A stretch of 64,000 bases of DNA from Acinetobacter venetianus RAG-1 = CIP 110063 (GCF_000368585.1 NZ_KB849560.1:62001-126000), one strand, 5' to 3'. Numbered from the stretch's first letter, positions 1-10,324 are shown. The notes: a model not told the origin generated them from the sequence alone. Program-made: numbers and translations.

Positions 1-188
1 CAGATTGAGATAGGCAATCATTATACATGACAGAAACAGCTCGGTCTGTTGGCATTTCACATGGCTTCAGCAGTGGCTAAATGACCATGAGCATTCAATT
101 TTTTTCGGAAAATTCTCGACTTTTTCAGCTTTATTATGAAGAAGTGCTTTTATTTTATGCAATTAAACATTTTCTTTGCATAAAGTTG
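1..188. other. Non-coding left edge of window
   Basis: No open frame of useful length, RNA gene or convincing repeat was seen here. The stretch is AT-rich and leads into the tRNA promoter. It may hold the 3' flank of a gene that lies outside the window. Confidence 0.4.
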
Positions 189-216
189 TTGACCCTTGTT
201 TTGCTTAATGTATTAT
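189..216 (+). promoter_or_regulatory. Sigma-70 type promoter of the tRNA-Gly array
   Basis: A TTGACC -35 box at 189-194 and a TATTAT -10 box at 211-216 are separated by 16 bases. The -10 box ends 9 bases before the first mature tRNA base. This fits a strong stable-RNA promoter. No similar promoter is seen in the two spacers, so the three tRNAs are probably one transcript. Confidence 0.7.
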
Positions 217-225
217 AGCTGGCAC

Positions 226-301
<76 letters not shown>

Positions 302-345
302 GATTGGTTTTTTAAGTGTAAGTTTTAGTAAAAACTGCTCAATAT

Positions 346-421
<76 letters not shown>

Positions 422-465
422 GATTGGTTTTTTAAGTGTAAGTTTTAGTAAAAACTGCTCAATAT

Positions 466-541
<76 letters not shown>

Positions 542-546
542 AATTC

Positions 547-579
547 AAAGGCCCTAATCGACATATTAGGGCCTTTTTC
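547..579 (+). terminator. Intrinsic terminator of the tRNA-Gly array
   Basis: A 9-bp stem (GGCCCTAAT at 550-558 with ATTAGGGCC at 565-573) and a 6-base loop are followed by a T-run. The A-run on the left could make it work weakly for the leftward transporter gene as well. Confidence 0.85.
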
Positions 580-595
580 TATATGATACATTCAC

Positions 596-1963
596 TTAGG
601 AATGTTCAGTCATCTTTGCATCCATATCCAATCTTTTTTCGGAAGAATGAGCATGTTGGCTAGAATAATGCTTATCCCTCGGCATAAAACTTGTCGCAAT
701 AATCGCAACAATAGCCATTGATCCGATATACAGCATAATGAGATAAGGATTTCCTCCACCTATGCTCAATAATTTTGTAGCGATCAATGGTGCAATCCCA
801 CCGCCAAGAACTCCCGCCAACTGTACCGAAATCGAGATTCCGCTATAGCGGATTTCCGCAGGGAACTGACGTGCGAATAACTGTGCTTGGGGTGCATACA
901 TAATCGGAAAAACCACACCGATTGCCAAGACAATTGCCGTCCAAACCAAGACAGGGTCTTTGGTATTGAGCATACTAAAGAATGGATAGCTATAGAGCGC
1001 CAACACACATAGCCCAAACATGAACATATTGCGTTGACCGACTTTATCTGACAAATGTCCGCATAACGGCGTCATAAATAAAATCACCACAGCACCGCAC
1101 ATCGTTGCGAATAAAATGTCTTGTCGTGGAACACCAAGCTGAGTCGTGGTGTACGCCAAGGTAAAGGTTGAAGCAAGATAAAACCAAGCATTTTCAGCAG
1201 CACGCGCTAGAATAATAGAAATCAATTGCTTCGGATGTTGTTTAAATACTTGTAAAGCAGGAATTTTAACCTCTTCCGCCTGCTGTTTTACTTTTTCAAA
1301 ATCAGGTGACTCTGGCACTTTAACACGGATATACCAACCCACTGCCAGCAAGACAATACTTGCAAGGAAAGGAATACGCCAACCCCAACTGAATAATGCT
1401 TGTTCGGGTAATAATGAGACTAATCCAAGTGCAACTGATGCGAGTAATAAGCCGCCACCTGTACTGGCTTGAGGTAAACTGCCCCAGAAACCTTTACCAC
1501 CTTCGGGTGCATGTTCAACGGCCATGAGTACCGCACCGCCCCATTCACCACCCATCGCCATACCTTGAATAAATCGTAAGACGACTAAGCAAATTGCAGC
1601 CCAATATCCAATAGACTCATAAGTCGGTAACAGTCCAATCAGTACCGTCGGAATCCCCATCAACATTAATGTTAATAACAACATGGATTTACGACCGATT
1701 TTGTCACCAAAATGACCAAATACCAAACCACCAAGAGGCCGTCCAATAAAACCCACAGCATAGGTGCCAAATGCGGCAAGAACGCCTGTCAGAGGATCAA
1801 GATTTGGGAAGAATAATTTATTAAAAATCAGCGCTGCTGCCGCACCATAGATAAAAAAGTCATACCACTCAATCGTAGTTCCGACCATACTGGAGATACC
1901 CGCCAATCGATGGGATGACTTTTTAGAATTTGAACCGTTTCCATGTAATGTTTGCATCTTCAT
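596..1963 (-). CDS. MHS-family (major facilitator) metabolite:H+ symporter
   Basis: Inner-membrane transporter of the major facilitator superfamily, about 455 residues with roughly 12 hydrophobic segments. The GTTIEWYDFFIYG stretch near the N-terminus, a GxxGDKIGRK-type loop 2-3 motif and GEWGGAVLMAVEH are typical of the metabolite:H+ symporter group (ProP, ShiA and relatives). The start is placed at the ATG after AAGAAAGGAAA; a TTG 32 codons upstream keeps the frame open but has no such support. It is the last gene in the direction of the valine-catabolism cluster, so a branched-chain acid or related carboxylate is a plausible substrate, but the sequence does not show this. Confidence 0.85.
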   Translation of the reverse strand: MKMQTLHGNGSNSKKSSHRLAGISSMVGTTIEWYDFFIYGAAAALIFNKLFFPNLDPLTGVLAAFGTYAVGFIGRPLGGLVFGHFGDKIGRKSMLLLTLMLMGIPTVLIGLLPTYESIGYWAAICLVVLRFIQGMAMGGEWGGAVLMAVEHAPEGGKGFWGSLPQASTGGGLLLASVALGLVSLLPEQALFSWGWRIPFLASIVLLAVGWYIRVKVPESPDFEKVKQQAEEVKIPALQVFKQHPKQLISIILARAAENAWFYLASTFTLAYTTTQLGVPRQDILFATMCGAVVILFMTPLCGHLSDKVGQRNMFMFGLCVLALYSYPFFSMLNTKDPVLVWTAIVLAIGVVFPIMYAPQAQLFARQFPAEIRYSGISISVQLAGVLGGGIAPLIATKLLSIGGGNPYLIMLYIGSMAIVAIIATSFMPRDKHYSSQHAHSSEKRLDMDAKMTEHS

Positions 1964-2001
1964 TTTCCTTTCTTGGAAATTTTTATTCTGAATTTTTATC
2001 C

Positions 2002-2034
2002 TTATGGTCCTATTGAACCATAAGCGAATTGCAT
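2002..2034 (-). CDS. Possible 10-codon upstream leader ORF
   Basis: A good ribosome binding site (AAAGGAG) lies 11 bases before an ATG that opens a 10-residue peptide, MQFAYGSIGP, ending in TAA. It sits between the end of the 3-hydroxyisobutyryl-CoA hydrolase gene and the transporter start. The site is better than that of many genes here, but nothing in the peptide suggests classic attenuation. It could be a decoy, a leader or the remains of an older start. Confidence 0.25.
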   Translation of the reverse strand: MQFAYGSIGP

Positions 2035-2075
2035 GTCTGTTACTCTCCTTTAAGATCAATTCAATGGGTGAGTGA

Positions 2076-3098
2076 TTAGCTCAATTTTTCTAAAATTTGC
2101 TCAAGTTCAAGATTCTGTTTTTTCCATTGTGGTTGTTTGTCCTTATCAACAATCAACGCACGTACACCCTCAATGAAATCGCCATGTTCGAACCAAATAT
2201 CCTGCAAATCACGCTCAAGTTGCATGCATTGCTGCAATGACAATCCGCGTCCGAGATGTTGTAGCTTTAAACTGGTCTGTTTAGCGATAAATGAGCGTTG
2301 TTGTAGGAGATTAAGCATTTTGCTTGCCCACAGCTGCAATTTCTCATCTTGTTCATTCGCCAGACTTTGCTCAATTTCATCCAAATGCTGGAAACCAAAA
2401 TGTTGACGAATGGCATCCGACAACTGTTTTAGCTCACTCTCCGCAGGGCGTGTAATAAAGCAACTGACAATGTGTTCGATATTTTGTTGATTAAGACTGC
2501 CTTCAGCGATCAGTGCATCTTGTAAGGCTTGAAGTTTTTCACTAGGTACATGGTAATCGATCAGGTCTAAATAGAGCGCATCGCTACTACTGATTTGCTC
2601 GCCTGTGATCGCCATATAAACGCCAATATCATCTAATCGAGATAGAAAATGGGTCGCTCCCACATCGGGGAAAAAACCAATTGCTGTTTCAGGCATCGCA
2701 AAACGGGACTTTTCGCTACTCACAATAATGTGGCAGGCTTGTGCTAAACCAAATCCGCCACCCAAGACATAACCATCCAGCAAAACCACCACTGGCTTTT
2801 CATATTCGCGGATTGTGGTCAGCATTTGATATTCGGCACTAAAATAAACTTGGTGATCTGCCGTGCCTTTTTGATAGCTATCATAGAGATAACGAATATC
2901 TCCACCTGCACAGAAAGCTTTTGGACTATTCGACTTGATCAAAACTGCTTGAATAGCTGCATCATTTCGCCAAAGTTCGAGTTGTGTACGAATCCCTTCG
3001 ATCATTTCTAAAGATAACGCATTCAAATGTGTTACCCGATCTAAGCTGATGATGCCAAGAGCACCTTGCTGCTCAATGATGAGATGTTCTGTATTCAT
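2076..3098 (-). CDS. 3-hydroxyisobutyryl-CoA hydrolase
   Basis: Crotonase-fold hydrolase that releases 3-hydroxyisobutyrate from its CoA ester in valine breakdown. At 340 residues it is longer than simple enoyl-CoA hydratases, as expected for this family. FCAGGDIR at 62-69 and GGGFGL at 113-118 form the oxyanion and CoA site. MPETAIGFFPDVG at 135-147 carries Glu137 and Asp145, spaced like the catalytic pair of known HIBYL-CoA hydrolases. It lies 14 bases downstream of the enoyl-CoA hydratase gene, so the two are probably co-transcribed. Its product is the substrate of MmsB in the same cluster. Confidence 0.88.
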   Translation of the reverse strand: MNTEHLIIEQQGALGIISLDRVTHLNALSLEMIEGIRTQLELWRNDAAIQAVLIKSNSPKAFCAGGDIRYLYDSYQKGTADHQVYFSAEYQMLTTIREYEKPVVVLLDGYVLGGGFGLAQACHIIVSSEKSRFAMPETAIGFFPDVGATHFLSRLDDIGVYMAITGEQISSSDALYLDLIDYHVPSEKLQALQDALIAEGSLNQQNIEHIVSCFITRPAESELKQLSDAIRQHFGFQHLDEIEQSLANEQDEKLQLWASKMLNLLQQRSFIAKQTSLKLQHLGRGLSLQQCMQLERDLQDIWFEHGDFIEGVRALIVDKDKQPQWKKQNLELEQILEKLS

Positions 3099-3112
3099 TT
3101 TTATCGTTCTCT

Positions 3113-3889
3113 TTATTGATTTTTAAAGTTTGCCTGCCGCTTTTCAACAAACGCTTGCATGCCTTCTTTTTGATCCGCAGTCGCAAAAATCGAATGGAAC
3201 ATACGTCGTTCAAAGCGTAAGCCCTCAGTCAGATTGACTTCAAATGCACGATTAATGGTTTCTTTCAACATCATGTTGGCAGTGAGTGAGCGTGTCGCAA
3301 TTTGTTCAGCAGCTTTTAGCGTTTGTTCGAGTAAATCTTCTTTATTGAATACTCGCGCAACCAGACCACTTAACTCTGCTTCCACAGCACCCATTTGACG
3401 TGCTGTCAAACACATTTCCATGGCTTTGGCTTTACCAATCGCATGAGTTAAACGTTGCGTACCACCGATCCCAGGAATCACACCCAAAGTGACTTCAGGC
3501 AACCCAAATTTGGCATTCTCAGCACAATAGATAAAGTCACACATCAATGCCAATTCGCAGCCACCGCCCAAAGCATAACCACTTACTGCGGCAATCAGAG
3601 GTTTACGACGTTGAGCAATTCGATCTGCAAGATGAAAAAAATCATCAAAATAAATATCAGGAAAATTCAGCTGTGCCATTTCCTTAATATCCGCCCCCGC
3701 TGCGAATGCTTTTTCAGAACCAGCCAACACCATACAACCAATCTCACGATCCTTTTCCAGTTGGTCGAGGGCTTGATTCACTTCACTGATCAATTCACTG
3801 TTTAGCGCATTTAAGGCTTTAGGACGATTGAGGGTAATTAACCCAACACCATTACGCTTTTCCAAGAAAATAGTTTGCCACTGCATCAT
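3113..3889 (-). CDS. Enoyl-CoA hydratase (methacrylyl-CoA hydratase role)
   Basis: Crotonase-fold hydratase of 258 residues, the usual length. AFAAGADIKEM at 61-71 forms the oxyanion hole; GGGCELALMCD carries Glu112 and LPEVTLGVIPG carries Glu132, the two catalytic glutamates. In valine breakdown it would hydrate methacrylyl-CoA to 3-hydroxyisobutyryl-CoA. The closest characterised relatives also act on short straight-chain enoyl-CoAs, so the role rests on the operon: acyl-CoA dehydrogenase upstream and hydroxyisobutyryl-CoA hydrolase downstream. Two adjacent ATGs make the start uncertain by one codon. Confidence 0.87.
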   Translation of the reverse strand: MMQWQTIFLEKRNGVGLITLNRPKALNALNSELISEVNQALDQLEKDREIGCMVLAGSEKAFAAGADIKEMAQLNFPDIYFDDFFHLADRIAQRRKPLIAAVSGYALGGGCELALMCDFIYCAENAKFGLPEVTLGVIPGIGGTQRLTHAIGKAKAMEMCLTARQMGAVEAELSGLVARVFNKEDLLEQTLKAAEQIATRSLTANMMLKETINRAFEVNLTEGLRFERRMFHSIFATADQKEGMQAFVEKRQANFKNQ

Positions 3890-3907
3890 TCAATCCTTGT
3901 TTGAGTT

Positions 3908-5035
3908 TTATAGACTACGTGCGATCACTAAACGTTGAATATCGCTAGTACCTTCATAAATCTGACAAATTCGTGCATCACGATAAATTCGCTCGATTGG
4001 AAAATCTTTCAGATAGCCATAACCACCAAAAACCTGTAAGGCACTTGAACAGACACGCTCTGACATTTCAGAAGCAAATAATTTGGCCATTGATGCTTCA
4101 TTCAAACAAGGCTGACCCGCTTCTTTGAGACGTGCAGCATAATGAACCAGTTGTCTTGCAGCTTCGATCTCTGTTGCCATACTGGCAAGACGGAAGGCAA
4201 TCGCTTGATGCTCGAAAATTGGTTTACCAAATGTCAGACGTTCTTTGGCATAGTGTGTTGCTTCTTCTAAAGCTGCACGCGCCAAACCCACTGCTTGTGC
4301 TGCAATTCCGATACGACCGCCTTCTAAATTGGCAAGTGCAATTTTCAGACCCTCGCCTTCTTTACCCAACATCAAACTTTTATGCACACGTACATCGGTC
4401 AAAGCAATCTGACAGGTATCCGAAGCATGTAAACCTAATTTCTCTTCGACACGAATGACCTCATACCCGGGTGTATCACGTGGCACGAGAAAGGCGCTAA
4501 TACCCTTTTTACCTGCGCTCGGATCAGTCACGGCAAAGACGATAATCACCCCTGCATTATGACCCGAGGTAATAAACTGCTTTGCGCCATTCAGAATATA
4601 ATCATCACCATCTTTAACTGCGCGAGTTTTGATGGCTGCAGCATCCGAACCTGTGTGTGGTTCGGTTAAAGCAAATGCTCCGATCATTTCTCCTTGGGCT
4701 AAGGGCTTTAAAAAGCGTTCTTTTTGCTCGTCATTACCAAACTTTAAAATCGGTACACAGCCCACCGAATTATGTACGCTCATAATGGTCGACGTTGCAC
4801 CATCAGCCGCAGCCACTTCTTCCAGTGCCAACACATAGGCCAAATTGCCCGTATCTGACCCACCCCATTGCTCTGTAACAAGCATCCCCATAAAACCAAG
4901 CTGCCCCATTTGCGCTAGTGCTGCTTTGGGAAAAGTGCCATCACGATCCCAATCGCTGGCATTTGGTTTAATTTGTTCTTGAGCGAAGCTTTTCGCCATA
5001 TCACGAATTAACAATTGTTCTTCAGTAAATTGCAT
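3908..5035 (-). CDS. Isobutyryl-CoA dehydrogenase (acyl-CoA dehydrogenase family)
   Basis: FAD flavoenzyme that would oxidise isobutyryl-CoA to methacrylyl-CoA and pass electrons to ETF. It is 375 residues long with the usual three-domain layout. [19 protein letters not shown] is the FAD and substrate signature of the middle domain. [36 protein letters not shown] C-terminal sequence carries the catalytic base Glu361. Position between an acyl-CoA synthetase and a crotonase in an mmsAB cluster supports isobutyryl-CoA. A 2-methylbutyryl-CoA or short-chain role cannot be ruled out from sequence. Confidence 0.85.
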   Translation of the reverse strand: MQFTEEQLLIRDMAKSFAQEQIKPNASDWDRDGTFPKAALAQMGQLGFMGMLVTEQWGGSDTGNLAYVLALEEVAAADGATSTIMSVHNSVGCVPILKFGNDEQKERFLKPLAQGEMIGAFALTEPHTGSDAAAIKTRAVKDGDDYILNGAKQFITSGHNAGVIIVFAVTDPSAGKKGISAFLVPRDTPGYEVIRVEEKLGLHASDTCQIALTDVRVHKSLMLGKEGEGLKIALANLEGGRIGIAAQAVGLARAALEEATHYAKERLTFGKPIFEHQAIAFRLASMATEIEAARQLVHYAARLKEAGQPCLNEASMAKLFASEMSERVCSSALQVFGGYGYLKDFPIERIYRDARICQIYEGTSDIQRLVIARSL

Positions 5036-5046
5036 CGTTACTTCCT

Positions 5047-6696
5047 TTATCCTGCTTTTGCTTGTTGCTTAGCAATTTCCTGATTACGCAATAAAAAACG
5101 TTGAATCTTGCCACTTGGTGTTTTGGGTAATTCCGTTACGAACTCAACCAGACGCGGATATGCATGTGCAGAAAGACGTTTTTTCACAAACTGACTGAGT
5201 TCCTCAGCAAGTGTAGCGGTAGACTGCACCCCTGTAGCCAAAATCACAAAGGCTTTCACCAACTCGGTACGATCTGGATCAGGCACGCCGATTACAGCAG
5301 CCTCGATAACGGCATCGTGTTCCAACAACGCACTCTCAACATCGAATGGGCCAATTCGATAACCTGATGTAGTAATCACATCATCACTACGCCCAACGAA
5401 ACTCATGCTGCCATCACTGTGCAGTTCAGCGGTATCACCTGTTAAGTAATAATGACCAACAAAAGGTGATTTGCGACTTTCTTTATAGCCACCAAACCAC
5501 ATCATCGGCGATTGGCTAATATCCACTGCTAGAATCCCAGCAGTATCAGGCGGGAGTTCCTCACCCTGTTCATTGACAACTGCAATTCGATAGCCCGGAC
5601 TAGGGAATCCTGCCGCACCCTCACGGATTTCATGATCTAAACCATGATGGTTACACACCACCATGCCCACCTCAGTTTGTCCGTAATGGTCATAAATCGG
5701 TGCATCAAGTACCTGTCTAAACCAACGGATCACTTCAGGATTGAGCGGTTCTCCTGCACTACTGACGACACGAAATTGTCCTTTTAACGCTGCCATTTGT
5801 GCGGGATCGGCAGCCATCATCATGCGATAAGCCGTTGGTGCTCCTGCCAAATTAGTAATCTGATAGTCCTTCACGATTTGACACAGACTATCGGTGCTAA
5901 AGCCACCTTCGTAGAACAAAGTTGCATGCCCTAAGAATAACGGCCCAGTAATAGCGTAATACAAACCATAAGCCCAACCCGGATCAGCAATATTCCAAAA
6001 CGCATCATCTTCAGTTAAGCCAATCGCATCTTGCATATATCGACCAAAAGCAAGTAAGGCTTTCAAAGGCACTTCAAGTGGTTTGGCTGGCCCAGTTGTC
6101 CCAGAGGTAAACATCAATAAAAAGGGATCTTGAATATTACGCATGACCAATTCACATTGATTAGACTGCTGATTTAAAACTTGCCAAAAGTTAAAATCAC
6201 TTGGATTAAGCACTGAACCTTCAGCATCAGCAACCGTCACAATCGCTGGGCAATGTTCAACCTCATCAAGCTTGCTGCGATTGACCACATCCGTCACCAC
6301 CAACTTACTTTGTGCAAGCTGAATACGATGTTCGATCGCTTTCGGGCCAAATGCCGTAAACAGCGGTTGATATACGGCACCAATTCGCCACGCAGCAAAG
6401 ATCGTGACCAATAATTCAGGGGTTCTTGGCAATAATCCCGAAATACGATCGCCTGCCTGCACGCCTTGAGATTTTAAAAAGTTAGCAAATTGGCTCGACC
6501 ATTGTTGCAATTGACGAAAGGTATACTGCACCTTACGCCCATCTTTGCCTTGCCAATACAACGCCACTTTTTCACCATCTACATGTCGGTCGCAACACTC
6601 AAAACACGCATTGAGTGCATCTAACGAACCTGACAGCATTTTTTGAGCCGTACTTTCAAAATCAAAAGTTTGTGCCACATCTTTATAATTGAGCAT
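5047..6696 (-). CDS. AMP-binding acyl-CoA synthetase
   Basis: ANL-superfamily ligase of 549 residues that forms acyl-CoA through an acyl-adenylate. The ATP-binding loop is [12 protein letters not shown] at about residue 193, and [10 protein letters not shown] is the adenine-binding region. The C-terminal [12 protein letters not shown] carries the adenylation lysine. The pattern resembles medium-chain or acetyl-CoA-synthetase-like enzymes rather than long-chain FadD. It is an unusual extra gene inside a valine operon and could activate free isobutyrate or a related branched acid. It is separated from mmsB by 85 bases containing a small hairpin, so its level may differ from that of mmsAB. Confidence 0.82.
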   Translation of the reverse strand: MLNYKDVAQTFDFESTAQKMLSGSLDALNACFECCDRHVDGEKVALYWQGKDGRKVQYTFRQLQQWSSQFANFLKSQGVQAGDRISGLLPRTPELLVTIFAAWRIGAVYQPLFTAFGPKAIEHRIQLAQSKLVVTDVVNRSKLDEVEHCPAIVTVADAEGSVLNPSDFNFWQVLNQQSNQCELVMRNIQDPFLLMFTSGTTGPAKPLEVPLKALLAFGRYMQDAIGLTEDDAFWNIADPGWAYGLYYAITGPLFLGHATLFYEGGFSTDSLCQIVKDYQITNLAGAPTAYRMMMAADPAQMAALKGQFRVVSSAGEPLNPEVIRWFRQVLDAPIYDHYGQTEVGMVVCNHHGLDHEIREGAAGFPSPGYRIAVVNEQGEELPPDTAGILAVDISQSPMMWFGGYKESRKSPFVGHYYLTGDTAELHSDGSMSFVGRSDDVITTSGYRIGPFDVESALLEHDAVIEAAVIGVPDPDRTELVKAFVILATGVQSTATLAEELSQFVKKRLSAHAYPRLVEFVTELPKTPSGKIQRFLLRNQEIAKQQAKAG

Positions 6697-6755
6697 CTCT
6701 ATTCCCTCAGTCTGGATTTGTTGTTATTTACGACAGAGTTTCATTTATTGATTGA

Positions 6756-6774
6756 AAAGCCATCCTATGGCTTT
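6756..6774 (-). terminator. Hairpin between mmsB and the acyl-CoA synthetase gene
   Basis: An 8-bp perfect stem (AAAGCCAT with ATGGCTTT) closes on a 3-base loop, and the leftward transcript then reads a run of four U. It is a weak terminator or an RNA-processing and stability element inside the operon. Confidence 0.45.
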
Positions 6775-6781
6775 GTATTGT

Positions 6782-7672
6782 TTAAGCTTCTTCAGGCAAA
6801 TATTGGTGAATAATGCTCGAAAAATCTAAATGTGCATTTCCACGCATACACATTTGTTGATAGAGCTGCTGCACCATACCGCCTAATAGAATGGGCTGTT
6901 TGACCTGACCTGCGGCTTCAACAGCAAGACCTAAATCTTTCAACATCAGTTGTGTCGCGAAACCGTCTTGATAGCCACGAGAAGCTGGAGCATTTTCGCT
7001 AATATGCGGCCACGGATTACACACATCCGAACTCCAACAGCGCCCACTTGATGTATTGATTACGCCAGCCAACGCTTTTGGATCAATGCCAAGCTTCACA
7101 CCGAGTGCCATGCCCTCAGCCACAGCAGTCATGGAAATACCGAGAATGAGGTTATTGCAGATTTTGGCAATTTGCCCAGCACCAACATCGCCACAGTGGA
7201 TGACATTTTTCCCCATATGACCAAGCACTGCTTTAGCCGCTTGATAGGTGGACTCATCTGCGCCCACCATGAACGTTAACGTACCTGCCTGAGCACCAAT
7301 GGTTCCGCCAGAAACAGGAGCATCACAAATCTTGATATTTTTACTGTGTGCAATCTCAGCAATATCTTGAATGGTTTTAGGGTCGATCGTGCTGCTGTCA
7401 ATACATAAAGCACCTGCTTTCAATGTTTCCAGCACACCATGTTCTCCGAGATAAACCTCTTTGACATGCTTTGCAGCAGGTAACATGGTAATCACTACAT
7501 CCGCTTGTTTGGCAGCTGCTTGTGGACTGTCGCACACCACACCACCTGCTTCGGCAAAGTGCTGATTGGCTACTTCACTCAGGTCATAACCATAAACTGT
7601 AAGCCCTGCTTTGAGCAGGTTGTGGGCCATTCTGCCGCCCATATTTCCTAAACCGATAAAGGCAATATTCAT
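6782..7672 (-). CDS. mmsB: 3-hydroxyisobutyrate dehydrogenase
   Basis: NAD-dependent beta-hydroxyacid dehydrogenase that turns 3-hydroxyisobutyrate into methylmalonate semialdehyde. It is 296 residues long. GLGNMGGRM at 7-15 is the dinucleotide site, DAPVSGGTIGAQAGTL at 117-132 is the substrate site, and GAGQIAKICNN at 164-174 holds the catalytic Lys170. It lies 12 bases after mmsA, and the pair is the classic mmsAB arrangement of valine catabolism. Closely related tartronate-semialdehyde reductases are excluded mainly by context. Confidence 0.92.
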   Translation of the reverse strand: MNIAFIGLGNMGGRMAHNLLKAGLTVYGYDLSEVANQHFAEAGGVVCDSPQAAAKQADVVITMLPAAKHVKEVYLGEHGVLETLKAGALCIDSSTIDPKTIQDIAEIAHSKNIKICDAPVSGGTIGAQAGTLTFMVGADESTYQAAKAVLGHMGKNVIHCGDVGAGQIAKICNNLILGISMTAVAEGMALGVKLGIDPKALAGVINTSSGRCWSSDVCNPWPHISENAPASRGYQDGFATQLMLKDLGLAVEAAGQVKQPILLGGMVQQLYQQMCMRGNAHLDFSSIIHQYLPEEA

Positions 7673-7684
7673 CCCTGATTCCCC

Positions 7685-9202
7685 TTAACGTAAACTAATG
7701 GTGGTATTTACACCGCCCACTTCGTGGCTGTCTTCAAACCAACGACTGGTAATGGTTTTGGTTTGCGTATAGAACTGCACTGCTTGCTTGCCATACGGAC
7801 CTAAATCACCCAGTTTTGAGCCTCTTGAACCCGTAAAACTAAAGAATGGAACAGGCACAGGAATTGGAATATTGATGCCCACTTGACCAATATCGATTAA
7901 GTTTTGGAAAGTACGTGCCGTCGCGCCACTTTGGGTAAATAAACCCACACCATTACCAAATGGATTGGCATTGATTAAAGCAATCGCCTCGTCCAAACTA
8001 TCGACCGAAATAATCGCTAGCACAGGCCCAAAGATTTCTTCTTTATAAATGCGCATGTCAGTTGTCACGCCATTAAAAATCGTTGCGCCAACAAAATTAC
8101 CCGACTCATAACCAAGCACTTGAACATCACGACCATCTAACAAAAGTTCAGCACCTTGCTCAACACCACTGTTGATCAGATCCATTACACGGGCTTTGGC
8201 ACGTTTAGAAATCACAGGGCCAATATCTGTATTTGGCTCATGCCCTGCATTTACTTTTAAGGTTTTGGCCTTTTCAACCAACTCTTGTACCCATTGCTGA
8301 CTTTCGCCCACCATGACGGCAACTGAAAGCGCCATACAACGTTGCCCTGCTGCACCAAATGCAGCACCGACTAAGGCATTTAGCGTTTGTTCTTTGTTGG
8401 CATCAGGCATGACCACCACATGGTTTTTTGCACCCATCATCGACTGCACACGTTTGCCATGCTGCCCTGCGAGGTTATACACATGGGTTCCAACTGCGGT
8501 TGAGCCAACAAAAGAAATTGCTTTAATCAGCGGATTGATACATAAGCGATCTACGACCTCCTTACCACCATGTACTACATTGAGTACACCTGCTGGAACG
8601 CCTGCTTGAATCGCCAGTTCGACCAACATCATGGTCGAAAGTGGATCTTGCTCAGATGGTTTGAGGACAAAGGTATTGCCACAAACGATTGCCATTGGGA
8701 ACATCCACAATGGAATCATGGCAGGAAAATTAAATGGGGTAATCCCAGCACAAACACCCAAAGGTTGCTGCAAGGTATAGGTATCGACACCACGAGCAAC
8801 ACCTTCGGTATATTCGCCCATCTGTAATGTACCGACTGAGCAAGCATGCTCAACCACTTCTAGGCCACGTTGAATATCGCCTTCTGCATCCGCCAAAGTT
8901 TTACCTTGTTCAGCGGTCAGCACGCGTGCAATTTCTTTCATGTTGGTGCGGATCAAGTCTTGTAACTTCAACATGATACGCATACGTGCCTGAATCGGCG
9001 TTTGACGCCAAGACGCAAATGCATCTTGTGCAGCTTGAATGGCAGCATCAACTTCCTGAACCGTAGCAAATGGCACACGACCAATCACTTCTTGAGTTGC
9101 AGGATTGACAATATCTTGCCATTGCTGTGTTTCAGACTCGATAAATTGTCCATTAATGAGTAGCTTTGCTGTTTCCAGCTCGATTTTCTGGATTGTATTC
9201 AT
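7685..9202 (-). CDS. mmsA: Methylmalonate-semialdehyde dehydrogenase (CoA-acylating)
   Basis: Aldehyde dehydrogenase superfamily enzyme that converts methylmalonate semialdehyde to propionyl-CoA in valine breakdown. It is 505 residues long. [13 protein letters not shown] near 158-170 is typical of the MmsA subgroup, and [11 protein letters not shown] carries the nucleophile Cys289. EEIFGPVL is the C-terminal cofactor motif. It is the promoter-proximal gene of a leftward operon that runs at least to the hydrolase gene. Its product propionyl-CoA would feed the methylcitrate cycle encoded at 24685-29467. Confidence 0.93.
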   Translation of the reverse strand: MNTIQKIELETAKLLINGQFIESETQQWQDIVNPATQEVIGRVPFATVQEVDAAIQAAQDAFASWRQTPIQARMRIMLKLQDLIRTNMKEIARVLTAEQGKTLADAEGDIQRGLEVVEHACSVGTLQMGEYTEGVARGVDTYTLQQPLGVCAGITPFNFPAMIPLWMFPMAIVCGNTFVLKPSEQDPLSTMMLVELAIQAGVPAGVLNVVHGGKEVVDRLCINPLIKAISFVGSTAVGTHVYNLAGQHGKRVQSMMGAKNHVVVMPDANKEQTLNALVGAAFGAAGQRCMALSVAVMVGESQQWVQELVEKAKTLKVNAGHEPNTDIGPVISKRAKARVMDLINSGVEQGAELLLDGRDVQVLGYESGNFVGATIFNGVTTDMRIYKEEIFGPVLAIISVDSLDEAIALINANPFGNGVGLFTQSGATARTFQNLIDIGQVGINIPIPVPVPFFSFTGSRGSKLGDLGPYGKQAVQFYTQTKTITSRWFEDSHEVGGVNTTISLR

Positions 9203-9242
9203 AACCTCTCCATAGGCCTATTTTTATTGTGTTCACATTGTC

Positions 9243-9267
9243 GAAAATAGCGATTCGTCGTATTTTC
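9243..9267. promoter_or_regulatory. Candidate LysR-type operator between mmsA and the regulator gene
   Basis: GAAAATA and TATTTTC form a perfect 7-bp inverted repeat around an 11-base spacer, which matches the T-N11-A layout of LysR-type boxes. It lies 41 bases upstream of the mmsA start. A second cluster, ATGCAC / GTGCA / ATGCAC, lies at 9326-9352 nearer the regulator gene. Confidence 0.5.
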
Positions 9268-9367
9268 TTTTTTTAACGTTTGTTCGAGACTAGCAAAGAA
9301 TGCTTTGACCACCAACGCAAATTCATGCACGATTGATGTGCAAATATGCACAGGGAATACAATAAAA

Positions 9368-10249
9368 ATGAAAGTGGATTGGGATCATCTACAATTTTTT
9401 TTGGTCTTGGCGAGAACCAAGACTTTGACCAATGCAGCACGGGTAATCGGTGTTGAACACAGCACTGTAGCGCGACGGATTCAGGCTTTGGAGCTGACTT
9501 TAGGCACGACGTTGTTTAAGCGAGAAGCTTCTGGCTATGAACTAACGATGGAAGGATTAGCCCTTGTTCCACGAGTTGAGCAGATGGAACAGGCCTTTCT
9601 ACAAATCGAAAAACCACATCAACCTTTGCAAGGCCGTGTGCGAATTGGCACACCTGAAGGTTTTGGTACGGCATTTCTTGCACGTCTACTTGCCGAGTTT
9701 TCGATTCATTATCCTTTGCTCACTATCGATCTTATCCCTGTACCCAAGATGATTAAGCTGTCGCATCGTGAAGCCGATATTGTAGTGTCAATTGACCGTC
9801 CTACATCTGGGCCATATATCATTACGCGGTTGTCAGACTATTCTCTAAAGATATATGGCAGTAAAAATTATTTAGCACAAAATCCACCGATTCGACGTTT
9901 AGAAGATTTAACTCAACATCGCTTCGTCAACTATATTGATGATCTGGTCTATAGTCCTGAACTGTATTGCTTAGAGCGCCTTCCTCTCAAACTGACAGCA
10001 AATTTCCGAAGCAGCAGTATTTTGGCTCAACAAATTGCGGTCAGCGCAGGTGCTGGATTGGCCATTTTGCCCAAGTTTTTAGCGCACGATAAAACCGAAC
10101 TAAATGATGTACTCGCTGAACAAGTCCGTTTTAATCATACCTTTTGGATGCTAACTTTCGTGGATTTACAGCATGAGCCACGGATCAAACTGGTTTGGGA
10201 TTACTTACGTAAACAAGCTGATAAATATCAACATTTACTAGTCGATTAA
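9368..10249 (+). CDS. LysR-family regulator, probable activator of the mms operon
   Basis: DNA-binding transcription regulator of about 293 residues. The N-terminal winged helix contains FLVLARTKTLTNAARVIGVEHSTVARRIQALE, followed by a type-2 periplasmic-binding-like effector domain. The ATG at 9368 gives MKVDWDHLQFF, the usual LysR opening. A TTG 21 codons upstream also keeps the frame, but the stretch it adds looks like control DNA. It is divergent from mmsA, which is the usual place for a LysR regulator of its target. Known mmsAB operons often use an AraC-type MmsR, so LysR control would be a variation. Confidence 0.82.
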   Translation: MKVDWDHLQFFLVLARTKTLTNAARVIGVEHSTVARRIQALELTLGTTLFKREASGYELTMEGLALVPRVEQMEQAFLQIEKPHQPLQGRVRIGTPEGFGTAFLARLLAEFSIHYPLLTIDLIPVPKMIKLSHREADIVVSIDRPTSGPYIITRLSDYSLKIYGSKNYLAQNPPIRRLEDLTQHRFVNYIDDLVYSPELYCLERLPLKLTANFRSSSILAQQIAVSAGAGLAILPKFLAHDKTELNDVLAEQVRFNHTFWMLTFVDLQHEPRIKLVWDYLRKQADKYQHLLVD

Positions 10250-10268
10250 GATACTAAATGGCAAATAG

Positions 10269-10302
10269 AAAAAGAGCTGATCTTTCGTAGTCAGCTCTTT
10301 TT
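10269..10302. terminator. Bidirectional terminator between convergent lysR and cycA
   Basis: AAAAGAGCTGA and TCAGCTCTTTT form an 11-bp stem with a 10-base loop, with A-run and T-run on either side. It can serve both the rightward regulator gene and the leftward permease gene. Confidence 0.85.
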
Positions 10303-10324
10303 ATGGGAGATATGCAATAGCTAG

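Noticed and set aside
4440..4460. CACGTG-containing sequence considered as a second parS
   Set aside because: It has four mismatches to the 16-base consensus and lies inside a coding region. Other CACGTG sites (near 27386, 27827, 38942) fit worse.
8313..8827. Plus-strand frames opposite mmsA
   Set aside because: Shadows of mmsA without ribosome sites or recognisable domains.
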